64,000 bases of DNA. Origin: Omphiscola glabra. Taxonomy: Eukaryota > Mollusca > Gastropoda > Lymnaeidae. The translations under genes were made by a program, and so were the position numbers. The notes under the pieces were generated by a model. That model had not been told where the DNA came from. It worked only from the letters and a program-made list of their open reading frames with translations, and searched no databases. Shown here in pieces: positions 38,504-50,129 of the stretch. Location: contig OZ024807.1 in assembly GCA_964017045.1 (NCBI GenBank), positions 12,967,241 to 13,031,240 of the forward strand, read 5' to 3'. The first letter of the stretch is position 1, and each line of letters begins with the position of its first letter.

Positions 38504-38669
38504 TAGTGGCGTAGCGAGGGGGGGGGCAAAGGGGCATCATGCCCCGGGCGCTACTCACAAAGGGGCGCCAAATGGTATATTTTACATATAATATTGTATG
38601 GTTTTCGAATAGGGGGCGCGCTAAAAAGGTATTGTGCCCCGGGCGCGAGTTAAGCTCGCTACGCCACTG
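38504..38669 (-). mobile_element. MITE with CAGTGGCGTAG ends, copy 2
   Basis: Inverted copy of the element at 1918-2082, nearly the same length (166 bp). It begins TAGTGGCGTAGCGAGG and ends GCTCGCTACGCCACTG. Internal matches include GCGCCAAATGGTATATTTTA and the GGGCGCGAG block. It probably lies in the Rh 3' UTR. Confidence 0.8.
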
Positions 38670-38835
38670 ACCACTTTGAGAATCTCGAGATGAACTAAAT
38701 AAAATGGGTGATTTAATAAAAGGCAATAGAAGAAAAAAAAAAGGGGGGGGGGGAGCCAAATAAAACCCGACTGAAATGTTTAAACCAATCATACACGTCG
38801 GTGCAGCATAAAAGACCAACCAATCAATGTAGACT

Positions 38836-41800
38836 TTACATGGGCGACTCGATGATGTGAGAGCTGGTAACTTTGTAGTGATTGGATGAGTTTGTATCTG
38901 GAGCGCCCTCTTCAGGAACCTCCCAGTTGTCGACGTCGTTGAAGATATTATCTTCCTTTGGCATGTCCCAGATGGGCAATTTCAGAATAAAGCCTGAAGA
39001 GGATAAAATTCAACATATTTTTTAAAAAGTTCGAGTAAATTTAAAAAATACAAACAACGAAATTTTAAAAAACTTGACTATGCCAATGCTCTGTACAACA
39101 AATTATCAGGGCTGGATTTACACATATCTACGGACCCCCACCTCAAAAAAGTTATCCTCAAAAAAGTTATTTATAATTTTCAACATAATATATAATTGTT
39201 TCTTAACGTAATCTTTTAATACAATCTTTGTAATCTTTGAAACATATTATATATTTTCAATTCAAATCTACACTATAATCAATGCATTTTATATCATTGC
39301 TTATGCAAAATGAGATTGAAAATTGTGTAAATATTTGATAGTTATTGCTACTGCATATATGGCCCACTGACTGCTGAGCCCTGGGCCATAGCCTAGTTTG
39401 GCCATATTGGAAATAATGCCCTGCAAATGTCTAGTCTATTAAAATTCCGAATAAATTTTTTTCATGTTCCGCTAAAAGTGTACACATTCCCTTCTCAAGG
39501 GTACGCACCCATCTAAAATGAGGCATGCTCTTTTAAAGAGTACGGGTCTCTCAATATTGTACACACTCTTTTAAAGTGTACATGTCCTCTAAAAATTGTA
39601 CGTGTCCTCTATGCATGCACACGGCCTTCGAAAGATGCGTGGCTATCTAAATTATACATGCTCAAACATGTGTACGTGTCCGGTAATCATGTACATGTAC
39701 AGGGACTTCTAAAGATGAATGAAACTCTAAAGTGGTTTAAAAAAATTCACAATAACATTGACCATTTGGCAAACAATGTTTTTCGACCTCCAGAAAAGTA
39801 AAGGTCTGCTAGTACAAACATCTTCACCATTCCTGGACGATAATAATATGCACCTGTAAAAGTCCCCCCGACAATGGCGAAGCCTAAAGTGATCGTGGCC
39901 GCCAAGAACTGGTAGCCACCCTGTTGACCGGGGGTCCGGCCCAGTGACCCGACGACGGTGGCGTTCTCAGCGAATGTTTCTGGGAAGATCGCCAATCGGC
40001 TGCAGGATGAGAATCAAACATGGTGCTAACATAGTCATGGTGATAACATTGTGTGTGTTCAAAATTGATTCAGTCTATGACAGTTTTGAAAAATGATGTC
40101 TTCATGATGACTAAATGAGATCTTGAAGATATTTTTGTAATATTTAAAACACTTCTTGGGACTGTACTTCCATGATAATTTAAAAAAAGTTTTGTATTGA
40201 ACGCACCATTAAATTTACCCCCCCCCCCCCCCGGGGCGATTCAAATTACCCCCCCCCCCCAAACCCACTAAAAAAATAATTCTTTTAACTTACTCATGCT
40301 CGGTCCACGATCCGGAAATGGCTGCAAGTATTGCTGCCCCAATGGCCGCCAATAATCCCGGCATGCCGTGCAAGTTATGGACGCCACACGTATCATGGAT
40401 CTTGAGGTATTTTCTCAGGAGAGGCTGTCAAATATCGGGCGACGGAGGTTATAAAAAAAGCGTAAAATAAATGCGTAAAATAAATGCCAAATAATTATTG
40501 CAAACACCTCATTAATACAGAGGCGGATTCGTGGATGGGTGCTGGGAGGGATTTAAAGATCGTGGACATTTGAACTCTTGCAAGGTTATTTATAAATAAA
40601 TTTCCAGGTACAAGAATTTGATCTAGATATTACTACCTCAACCTCCATTCCCTAACATTAGCTCAAATCAAATCTGCTTCACTCACTGTTAAAAACGTAT
40701 AGACCTTTTACTAACTCAACCTCCATTCCCTAACATTAACTAAACTCAAATCAATTGAAATATACTCACTGTTAAAAACGTATAGCCCTTTTACTACCTC
40801 AACCTCCATTCTCTAACATTAACTAAACTCAAATCAATTGAAATATACTCACTGTTAAAAACTTATAGCCCAGCACACTGATAAGTCCGGCAGCGGAGCC
40901 AAAGATCATTGCACCGAACGGATGCATGGGCATTTGGGCCGACGCTCCCACGGCGACACCGCCGGCCAGTGTCGAGTTCTGGACGTGAACCTGAAGATAA
41001 AAGGGTTTGTTTTATGTGAAGCACCAGTGTGAAAAACTGCGGTATTCAACAAACATCTTTCTATTGTTGGACACCAAAATTCTTTTCAAAGTTAAAATTT
41101 TGGAATAGTTGGAAATGAAATTTAAATGTTCATAAATTCCGCACTTAAAGGTGGTCTTCTGAAAAGAAACAAAACAAAACAAAAACAAAAAAAAATACTG
41201 ACCATGTTGAGTTTTCCTTCCTTGTCCACCAGGCTGGAGATGGCGAAGGTAACAGCGGTACATGCGCACAAAGAGAAGAACGTGTTGAGGTAGGCGCGGT
41301 CCTTCTGCTGCTGGTCGTCGGCGAAGCCACCATTGAAGGAAGGCCAGAAAATCCACAGGAAGACGGTTCCTGTCAATGATGATGTAGATATGCATATGCC
41401 GGTACTTTATTTTTATATATATATATAAATATATCAATGCTCCTTCATTGTTTTTCTTTCGTTCATGTTTGCATTGTTTAGGTAAGTGTCTGGGTGGCAA
41501 CATCACCCAATGATATTGTCTTCTAAGAGTAAAATGTAACTCACTTCTCAAAGAGAACTATAATCTGAGCAATGAACTTACCTATCATGGCGAAGATATC
41601 CGAGTGGTAGACGCTCCCCTCTTTGGTGGACTCTTCCACTTGCTTTGAGTAGAGCACCCTGGCAACAGCTAGGCCGAAATAAGCGCCGAACATGTGGATG
41701 AACATAGACTCGCCTATATCGCGCACCTAGAGGGGAGAGAGAAAGCACGCATATAGGACAGTGAATCGTTGTGTTAGTTCAAATCATTTGATTTACTCAT

Positions 41801-44800
41801 TGATTTTTTGTCATTCAATCAAAGCAATGCGATCCTAATATATTGCTGGTATCATATCAGCCATTTCAAGCATGCTCAAAACGAAACCACCCATCTTACA
41901 CTCTTGCTGTCCTGCATAATTGAGTCAACTGTGGAGTCAACTGACGCTACAGCATTATCAGTTAAGTTTAAGAGTGCAAATATATCTCTGGGTTGCTCCA
42001 ACATACGAAAGAGATTTACGATTGTCTAAAAGATTTACATTTTAAAAAAAAATCGATACCGCCCAAAAATATTGAACTTACGTGTAAAAGATCGATACCG
42101 ATGTATTCGTTGATCTGAGCGAGCAGCACCTCGAAAATCCCCATGACGAGTAACTGAATGGGGCTGGCCTTGCCGAGAACTGCACCAAAGGAAATGAGAA
42201 CCGTCGCTGTGGCGAAGTCGTAGGTCACCATGCTGTAAGGAGGGAGAAATTTGTTGGGGATATTAGTGGGACCACAGAATAGTATGACAGCGTACACACC
42301 ATTTGAGGAAATGTACGTCCTTCTTCAACATCCAGCGTTCACACCCTAGTTCTAAAGGTGAAAACAACTAGACAAACCGAGACAGACTGAGACAAAATGT
42401 GACACAATGTGACAAACTGTGACAAACTGTGACGTGTACAATAGCAATAAAATCAAACTTAAAAACTGAAGTTTTAAAAAAAAGGGAATGATCTCTGATA
42501 ATAAAATCGAATACTTTATAAACTCGATTTTATTGATATCTTAAGAAGACTTCAACAAGAAAAGACAATTCCATTTAACAGAGCCAAACTTAGACGCACT
42601 TACCCGAAGACTCCATTTTAACAGAGCCAAACGTGGACGCACTTACTAGAAGACTCCATTTTAACAGAGCCAAACGTGGACGCACTCACTCGAAGACTCC
42701 ATTTTAACAGAGCCAAGCGTGGACGCACTCACTCGAAGACTCCATTTTAACAGAGCCAAACGTGGACGCACTCACTCGAAGACTCCATTTTAACAGAGCC
42801 AAACGTGGACACACTCACTCGAAGACTCCATTTTAACAGAGCCAAACGTGGACGCACTCACTCGAAGACTACATTTTAACAGAGGCAAACATAAACACAC
42901 TCACTCGAAGACTCCATTTTAACAGAGTCAAACATATACACACTCACTCGAAGACTCCGTTTTATCAGAGCCAAACTTTGACGCACTTACTCGAAGACTG
43001 AGATGTGAAATTTCTCCCCACCCAAGATGTCGACATGAATGAAACCCCTGACGATGGCCGCCCACTGGATGCAGACGGCGCTTATCATCAGGTTGAGACC
43101 CACTGCGCCGAATCCATAGTTCTTGAGGAAGGTCATGAGGAAACCGAAGCCAACAAATATCATACCATTGACATCCATGAAATCTGAAAGTAGCAAAAAA
43201 CAACTTAATCAAAACTTTATATATGGTAATGGTCTTTTAAAAAAAAATTATCAAGTTATATAAGCTCGCGGCAACTATTCTCTCCCTAATGTGGTGCATT
43301 GTAAGCTAAAGAAAGATTCTTAGAAAGAATAATATCTATTGTCGTGTGCATTGTAAAAAGCATTAACAGGTTTAAAAACCGGTTTCCGAGAACTTATAAC
43401 CGGTTTGCCAAACAAAAAAGAACGACACTAACGTCACAAATGAAAACATGGCATGGGTCTGATTAGTGGAACACAGCACGCGACTTACAATGTAATTTTA
43501 CTAATTTGTTCTGATTGGTTGATCCAAACCACGGACCTCCTGAAGCATGTTTTAAACAAAAATTAGAGTAAAAAGATGTTTCGCCAGCCTTTGTTGAATA
43601 TTCATTTTTTTTGTTTGAAAGTTAGGGGGCCAGACATACACCCCCCCCCAACCAGTTGACCACACCCACCACTTGGTCATACCCTCAACTTAGCCACACC
43701 CACCACTTGACCACACCCACCACTAAGTTACACCCACCATTTGACCACACCCACCACTCGGCCATACCCACCACTTAGCCACATCCACCACTTGGCCGCA
43801 CCCACCACTAAGTCAAACTCCACCACTTGAACAACAACCCCTTAGCCAAACCCACCAGTTGACCCCAAACACCACTTGGTCGTACCCACTGCTTAGGCAT
43901 ACCCACCAGTTGACCCCACCCACCACTTGACCGGCACACGACAGTGGCAGATGCAAACAAAACTTGGCTCAAAAGTTATGCGATGAAACCGATAGGTCTT
44001 ATTTCAAAGGTTATCCTGACTTATTATGCTTCTTTTCTAAATCTACACTTATGTAGTACTCTTGACAAACTTGTGTTTTACTATTGAAACACTTGTGTTG
44101 TACTCTTGAAACACTTGTGTAGTACTCTTGGCACACTTGTGTAGTACTCTTGGCACACTTGTGTAGTACTCTTGGCACACTTGTGTAGTACTCTTGGCAC
44201 ACTTGTGTAGTACTCTTGGCACACTTGTGTAGTACTCTTGGCACACTTGTGTAGTACTCTTGGCACACTTGTGTAGTACTCTTGGCACACTTGTGTAGTA
44301 CTCTTGGCACACTTGTGTTGTACTCTTGAAACACTTGTGTAGTACTCTTGGCACACTTGTGTAGTACTCTTGGCACACTTGTGTAGTACTCTTGGCACAC
44401 TTGTGTAGTACTCTTGGCACACTTGTGTAGTACTCTTGGCACACTTGTGTAGAACTCTTGGCACACTTGTGTAGTACTCTTGGCACACTTGTGTAGTACT
44501 CTTGGCACACTTGTGTAGTACTCTTGGCACACTTGTGTAGTACTCTTGAACATTACACAAATGAGATCAGTCACGATAGTATTTCTTAGAGGCAGGGCCG
44601 GATTAACCATACGGCAAAGAAGGCACGTGCCTTGGGCACCAAGCGTTTGGGGTCACCACAAGTCCTCAAGAAATTTTTTTTAAAAAACAAATTTAAGTCC
44701 AGAAACAACTGAAAATTGAACAAATGCTATGAAAATGAAGAAATACATTCTAATAAAAATTCACATTCAAGTTTTGTACAATCTTGAATGCTTAAAAATT

Positions 44801-47800
44801 AAGCGAATAAAAAATTAAAAAAACTCCCGGTAAATGGTAATAGGTAAAATGCGGACTCACTCGGCTTGTAAATAAATAATGCGTTCGTATTCGAATTTTA
44901 AAAAATTTTGGGAAGTTTTATAAAAAAATTTAAACCATTTTTATATTTTCAATAAATAATATTAAAATAATAACATTAATTAATTAATTCGACCGAGAAC
45001 CCCTTAGTAATAGACACAGAAACTTTTGAGAAAGATTTAAGCTAGATTTAGAGTTGGCACAGCAAGATTTTAACTGTAAGTAAATATATATTTTTTTACA
45101 AATAACTTTTGTATGTATGGATCTATGTATTATTTTTAAATTGTTATTGTTTGTTATCTGGCTAGAAATTATTATATAATTAACTTCTATATTTTGGCAT
45201 ATTTTTAACATTAATAGTTACTAACTGTTCAACTGAGCGCTCTTTTTCTCAGTTGAAACGTACAAAAAATCCAAACAGATCAACAATGAAACAAGAAAGG
45301 CTCGATTCCTGTTTTGCGCAAAATTAACTTTGACGAACTGCTAAAAAACTTTGCTAGATGTAAATCTAGAAAAAAAAAAACACTTTAAAATGTAAATGAC
45401 AATATCTTTTTCATTTTTCATCTAATAAAAAATTAATTATTTTTGTCTATTATTATTTCAAAATTTATTAACTATTAATTTTAATACAGAAATACTTTTA
45501 TTGTAGGTTTTATATAAGTGATAGTAGTACAAACTACAAACAATTGTTAACAACTTTTTTCTTTGCATAATATTGAACATACCAGTGGTCACGGTTCAGT
45601 GAAAGATCAGGGGCCCCGGGCAGAAGGGGGCACCCATGTGGGTTTGTGCCTTGGGCACTAAAATGGCTTAATCCGGCCCTGCTTATAGGCCTCCCAACAA
45701 CACGAGTACCTGAGTGATAACTCAGTGCGTTTAGTTACTTTAAAACACAGAATACGAATCGAAATCTATAACTGTAAAAGTCAGTTGTTGGCAGCCGTGC
45801 CAGCACCACGCTGATCTCAAAGGAAACATTGAGATTAACCCCGGGGGTGGGGAGGGCGGGGGACGGTTTGACAGGTCAACCAAAGATTATATAAATACTC
45901 AAATAACGTCTGTGGCAGCAACGCTTAAAAAGATCGTGTTCCAGGATTTAGTCATCGTGTAAATCTTCTTAAAAATATGTAAGAATCTGCGTCTTAGGCC
46001 AACACCTCTTGGTACCTATAGACCTGGCCCCCTGTTAATGAGCCCTTACGCTTACTTCAACACAACATGGAAGGTTTTCACATGTTCCACTGCAACATAC
46101 ATTCAAAAGAATTGCAAATTGGTTTTATTTGGTGATTTTTTTTTTTAAAAGGTTAATTACCAGGCACTTGTGTCGTGCTAAAGCAATGCACCTAAATCAA
46201 GGAAAGGATTTCAGACATCCGAATGTCCTTGTGATTAACAGATTTGGCAGACGTCACGCGTATCATACTGGGCTAGCGGCAGTGGCGGACTCTGGGCGTG
46301 TTTTGTTTTGTTTGTTTGTTGTTGTTTTTTTTTTGTTAAGAACTTAGTCAAGAGTAAGGTCAGTAAATTTTTCATTCGCTTTAAATTTTTTTTTATAAAT
46401 TTGAAAAGTTGTGTCTTTAAAAAAACCGGAAAGTAATATAAAGTTTGAACCCCATATAAATGAAACAAAAACTTATTTAAATTAAATTATTTCCGTCATT
46501 AAAAAAAATTCTAAACACATAATTCTGGATGTGAACATTATTTAAGCTAAAAGGATTTTTATAAATTTTTTCCGCCACCCATCACCTTTCTTTGTAACCC
46601 TCCATTATTTAATGTTGGGACCATTTTGTCAGTTATGGGTTTCTGCGCCCATCAGATCCCAACTTGTCACTAAGCCGTCACACATAAAGACCGAGTCGAC
46701 GTGTCCTGACAATCTGACCTTCCACGCTTCACATAATGACCTCGTCTAGTCGTCACGTGACACATGACGTCAGCCTCGCCCCATTAAATGCTTCTACGTG
46801 AAAACCGCTGACGTCGGCTTCAAATATTCCCAACAGGAACTTCGTCTCCATCACGCGAGTGCACTCCTCTCTCTGTCCTTGACCAACCAGGCACCAAAGA
46901 GTTAAAAAGTCGCTTTTAGGGGCCCAGCTTGATAAACAAAATGTTTTCTCGCCTTCCTTCTGTTATAAGGTTACATGGCTGAATGGGGGGGGGGGGGGGA
47001 AATATGTCGGTCACGGATCAGAAGTCCGCGTGTTCTATAGTTCGGTATACCTTGAGAGGTAGTGAAGATATCATCTATACACAAGATGCCCACGGTGGGA
47101 AATGGAAGCGACCACTTTTATTTTATTCTTATGTGTGACGTCAATAACCACGAGTTGTTGGTGGAAAGGGGGGAAATAGGTCATTTTTTGTTGGCAGCGT
47201 ATTAAACAGGCCAGGGCGAAATGGGGAGGCCCAGGGGTGAAGACCACTACCCTGGTCATCATCTTCAAAGGGGGCAAAACAGTCATTTTTTTCATAAAAA
47301 ATGTGAGTTATAGATACTTTTTATTTTAGTACGAGGGTATCTAAATTTAGACCCCCCCCCCGGGCGCAGGCTTTGCTTGACACAACCATGGGGGTAAGTT
47401 TATGGGAATTCGATTTTCATACGCAACACTTTATTGTCCGTCAAAGAAGGAATTCATACAGTATATGAATAATACCCGAAACCCGAAATTAAGGCCTAGA
47501 AATTTCGATCAAATATGTGATAAAGTTTTATTGCCACTTCTTAAAAAGAGGTCGTCTTAGGGTGTGGATCTTTCATGATTGTTTGTTGGCGCCCTGTATA
47601 ATGCGGTTTACAGACACCACGTATTATGTTGTTTGTAGACGCCCTGTATATATTTTTGTGTCTAGACGCCCCGTATAATAGTGCGCGTTATGTTGTTTGT
47701 TGACGCCCTGGGTTATTATTGTTCCCTGACGCCCTATATTATGTTGTTTATGGAAGCCCTATGTTATGTAGTTTCCGGTCTCCCTATATTATGTTGTTTC

Positions 47801-50129
47801 CGGAAGCCCTATATTATGTTGTTTCTGGGCGCCCTGTATTGTGTTGTTTCTGGACGCCTTGTGTTATGTTGTTTGTTGACGCCTTGTGTTATGTTATTTG
47901 CGTAACTTTTCTTTCTGCTGGACTCGATGTATTTCTGTCGATTAAATCCCCCCCCCCCCACCCACCGAAGTTCTGGCACCAGCGACTGTCAGTCAGCAGT
48001 TTCTCCGAACCTGCCGTACTTTTGACACGTCTCAACGGCACGTGACGGTTTATGGCCAGAACGCGATCGTGTCCCGCACCGCCGAGCTGTTACTTTTAGA
48101 CGTCACCACACGTGTGTTACCACGTCAAGGCCGTTCTGTTACAGCTCTCCGATTGTTTTGCGCTTCGACATCCCACTTCTGCCCATAAGTCACCACGCCC
48201 CGTCGCCAGACGGGTTTTAGGAACATGTCATTACAAGTTTGTTAAACGGGTTTTTAAATTAAATTGTGATGAAGCTCTAGAAGATTGAAAGATTAAAGAA
48301 GTTGGTCAAAAAAAAAAACAACTGTAATCGCAGATAAAATAAGGCAATGGAAATTTTAGCCTCTTCTTTGGGGGGTCGAACGACCGTTTCCCAGGGGTCG
48401 CCTAAGACCATCAGGAGACATAAGTACTTTACAGTCATGAAGTAGCAAACGACAAAAAAAAATCTGTGGTTGGGGGTCGCCTCAACATGAAGAACTGCAT
48501 TAAAGGGTCGCGGTATTAGGAAGGTTGAGAACCACTGCATTAGACAGTCTTTCGCCACATCTATACCACTTAAATGTGGTTTCCGGCTCAGTTGTTGTGA
48601 TAATGTCATACGGACACTTGCCCAAAAGAATATTTGTTGGCGAGCTCGAGCACGGCAGACGGTTTGCTGGTGGACAGAAGACACGTTTTTAAAGACAACT
48701 TAAAAGCATCACTGAAAGCGTTAGATGTTTACCCTGTTCACTTAAGAAAATAATTGGAACTATTTGAAGCTTGTTTTATGCTAGGGTAGCGTCCATTGCT
48801 TAACACGTGATGGTTTGACCCCAGCGTTTCAAATACTAATCGTGTCCAGAAAATTGTTCAACTTAAATTTAAAAAAAAATCAAGCAACCTTTTAATAAAT
48901 CCTTTATAAAATATCATATTGAGAAATGCGGAGGGGGCTGAAAATTAGACAAAACATGCAGTCAAATAACGCACTTTATAAGAATTCCAATTACTGCTAC
49001 TCCCCAAGGCTTACATTCCCACATTTTTTTTCACGCCCCTTAACTATATTAATAATCTAATGACCCACCCGCATTTACGCCGAAGATTTATTTCACCAAC
49101 AATTTCAGAAGAAAAAAAAAACAAACGAAAATATTACGCACCAAACGCACTTGCGATTTTTAAAAAAAGAATCTCATTTAGCGCAGTTATCGGGAATATC
49201 ATTTAGCGCAGTTATCGGGAATCTCATTTAGCGCAGTTATCGGGAATCTCATTTAGCGCAGTTATCGGGAATCTCATTTAGCGCAGTTATCGGGAATCTC
49301 ATTTAGCGCAGTTATCGGGAATCTCATTTAGCGCAGTTATCGGGAATCTCATTTAGCGCAGTTATCGGGAATCTCATTTAGCGCAGTTATCGGGAATCTC
49401 ATTTAGCGCAGTTATCGGGAATTTCATTTAGCGCAGTTATCGGGAATCTCATTTAGCGCAGTTATCGGTAATCTCATTTAGCGCAGTTATCGGGAATCTC
49501 ATTTAGCGCAGTTATCGGGAATCTCATTTAGCGCAGTTATCAGGAATCTCATTTAGCGCAGTTATCGGGAATTTTCCTTCATGTTCCCCTTGAAAAGGAA
49601 CAACTGATTTTTGGGGGGTTGGGGTTGATGAGTGGTGCTGACAATTTGGAAGAATGTATTGTCATCGGCGGTGAGTCTATATTCAAAGTGTCAGCTCGAT
49701 AGTTTGACGGGAAGTGGGTCAATTAGACGTTCGAAGATTTTGCCACCCAGCCAGCCACGAACAAAAGTGAAGTTAAACTAACTGATTTTAAAAAAAACGT
49801 ACTAAAAGTAATATAAAGTAAACACATTAAACACATAAAACAAATAAAACAAATCAAACACAAAACACACACAAAACACACACAAAACACACACATAGCA
49901 CATATCTCACACAATCAGATTTCCCAAACATGTACTCACTCGGGTAGGTCACCCCACTGGACGGCACGCCCTCATGCCCCCCGCCTTCCCCGTCCTCGCC
50001 GTATATCTCCGGGTAGTGGTCGTTCTTCTGGTAGTCCCCGAAGATGCCCATGATGATGATAAAGGCGATTTGCAGGAGCAGGAGGAGGCTGGAGAACTTG
50101 ATGCCTTTGAAGGAGATGGACATTTTCAT
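38836..50129 (-). CDS. Rh-type ammonium transporter (Rh glycoprotein B/C-like)
   Basis: Integral membrane channel of the Amt/Mep/Rh superfamily that conducts NH3 and probably CO2. Nine coding exons: 50129-49940, 43183-42991, 42232-42082, 41726-41582, 41369-41203, 40990-40853, 40424-40294, 39999-39854, 38993-38836; all are GT-AG and in frame, giving 472 residues, the usual Rh length. A first membrane span lies at about residues 12-31. Family blocks include [59 protein letters not shown] (D181 and pore H189), [12 protein letters not shown], and [20 protein letters not shown] (second pore His, H347). The first extracellular loop is acidic and Gly-rich ([10 protein letters not shown]) and lacks the N-glycosylation sequon of vertebrate RhBG/CG. 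The last exon is a hydrophilic cytoplasmic tail. The first ATG is followed two codons later by another; I chose the first. Introns 2 and 6 contain arrays that repeat their own donor sites. Confidence 0.97.
39107..39423 (+). mobile_element. Possible hAT-like element in Rh intron 8
   Basis: The left end CAGGGCTGGATTTACAC and right end GGAAATAATGCCCTG are weakly inverted, with imperfect 8 bp flanks CAAATTAT and CAAATGTC (5 of 8). It resembles the ends of the element at 44593. Degenerate, so tentative. Confidence 0.45.
39470..39735 (+). repeat. Degenerate minisatellite in Rh intron 8
   Basis: About a dozen loosely similar units carrying GTACA(T/C)GTCC and CTCTAAA motifs, spaced roughly 20-30 bp. 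Strongly diverged, so the unit is hard to define. Confidence 0.55.
40631..40877 (+). repeat. 83 bp triplication containing the exon 6 donor site
   Basis: Three tandem units of 83 bp. On the minus strand each carries exon-derived CTATAMGTTTTTAACA followed directly by GTGAGT; junctions are at 40852/40853 (authentic exon 6 end), 40769/40770 and 40686/40687. Between junctions lies the block containing CAACCTCCATT and CTAACATTA. The two downstream units are copies of the last bases of the exon plus the first intronic bases. Confidence 0.9.
42571..42999 (+). repeat. 43 bp array, 10 copies, containing the exon 2 donor site
   Basis: The unit on the plus strand is CCATTTTAACAGAGCCAAAC then GTGGACGCACTCACTCGAAG and ACT. 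The copy nearest exon 2 includes the true exon end: on the minus strand AGTCTTCGA then GTAAGTGCG at 42991/42990. The other nine units keep a donor of the form GTAAGT or GTGAGT after CTTCGA, CTTCTA or CTTCGG. Confidence 0.95.
43636..43935 (+). repeat. Degenerate minisatellite in Rh intron 1
   Basis: About 16 imperfect units of roughly 18 bp, of the type CCACACCCACCACTTGA, with alternative cores GGCCA, AGCCA and AGTTA. C/A-rich on the plus strand. Confidence 0.85.
44046..44550 (+). repeat. 22 bp minisatellite, about 23 copies, Rh intron 1
   Basis: Unit CTTGTGTAGTACTCTTGGCA plus CA, very homogeneous; a few units read TTGAAACA. Because 22 is not a multiple of 3 and the unit has no minus-strand stop in any register, all three minus frames stay open across the array. 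Confidence 0.97.
44593..45681 (+). mobile_element. 1.09 kb non-autonomous hAT-like element, Rh intron 1
   Basis: Starts CAGGGCCGGATTAACCATAC and ends GCTTAATCCGGCCCTG. Subterminal CGTGCCTTGGGCACC and GTGCCTTGGGCAC occur at both ends. Flanks CTTAGAGG and CTTATAGG match at 7 of 8 bases. The interior is AT-rich and non-coding, so it depends on a transposase elsewhere. Confidence 0.88.
45682..47559. other. Rh intron 1, no further gene
   Basis: Intronic sequence with poly-G tracts near 46985 and a C tract near 47352. It contains the CRE/E-box cluster listed separately. No internal exon on either strand was recognised. Confidence 0.5.
46753..46816. promoter_or_regulatory. CRE / E-box cluster in Rh intron 1
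   Basis: Within 64 bp lie a palindromic E-box TCACGTGA (46753-46760), a full CRE TGACGTCA (46765-46772) and a CRE variant TGACGTCG (46809-46816). Such clustering can mark an intronic enhancer bound by CREB/ATF and USF-type factors. This is inference from motifs only. Confidence 0.3.
47560..47905 (+). repeat. 25 bp degenerate minisatellite, Rh intron 1
   Basis: About 13 imperfect units around GCCCTATATTATGTTGTTTC then TGGAC. Substitutions and small indels are frequent, so the array is older than the neighbouring 22 bp and 25 bp arrays. Confidence 0.85.
48370..48537 (+). mobile_element. SPIN-like hAT MITE, left end missing
   Basis: Contains GGGGTCGAACGACC, AGGGGTCGCCTAAGACCATC, a TTTACAGTCATGAAGTAGCA block, GGGGGTCGCCTCAACATGA, TTAAAGGGTCGCGGTATTAG and the right terminus GGTTGAGAACCACTG. 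These match, in order, the SPIN elements known from tetrapods and a pond snail. The left inverted repeat is missing. The base context after the right end, CATTAGAC, has TA at positions 4-5. Confidence 0.85.
49172..49573 (+). repeat. 25 bp minisatellite, 16 copies, Rh intron 1
   Basis: Unit GCGCAGTTATCGGGAATCTC then ATTTA. Units are almost identical, with a handful of single-base variants, so the array is recently expanded or homogenised. There are no spacers, so it is not a CRISPR array. Confidence 0.97.
49808..49915 (+). repeat. CA-rich low-complexity tract beside the exon 1 donor
   Basis: Repeats of AAACACATAAAACAAAT and AAACACACACA end about 25 bp from the Rh exon 1 donor at 49939. It is T/G-rich on the transcribed strand, just downstream of the 5' splice site. 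Confidence 0.6.

Noticed and set aside
41012..41551. 179-codon minus-strand frame overlapping Rh exon 5
   Set aside because: It is a shifted reading of the true exon 5 plus intron; the Rh frame with [12 protein letters not shown] and GT-AG borders explains the region.
49172..49573. Regular 25 bp direct repeats that resemble a CRISPR array
   Set aside because: Units are contiguous with no variable spacers, no cas genes are present, and the context is an animal intron. It is a minisatellite.
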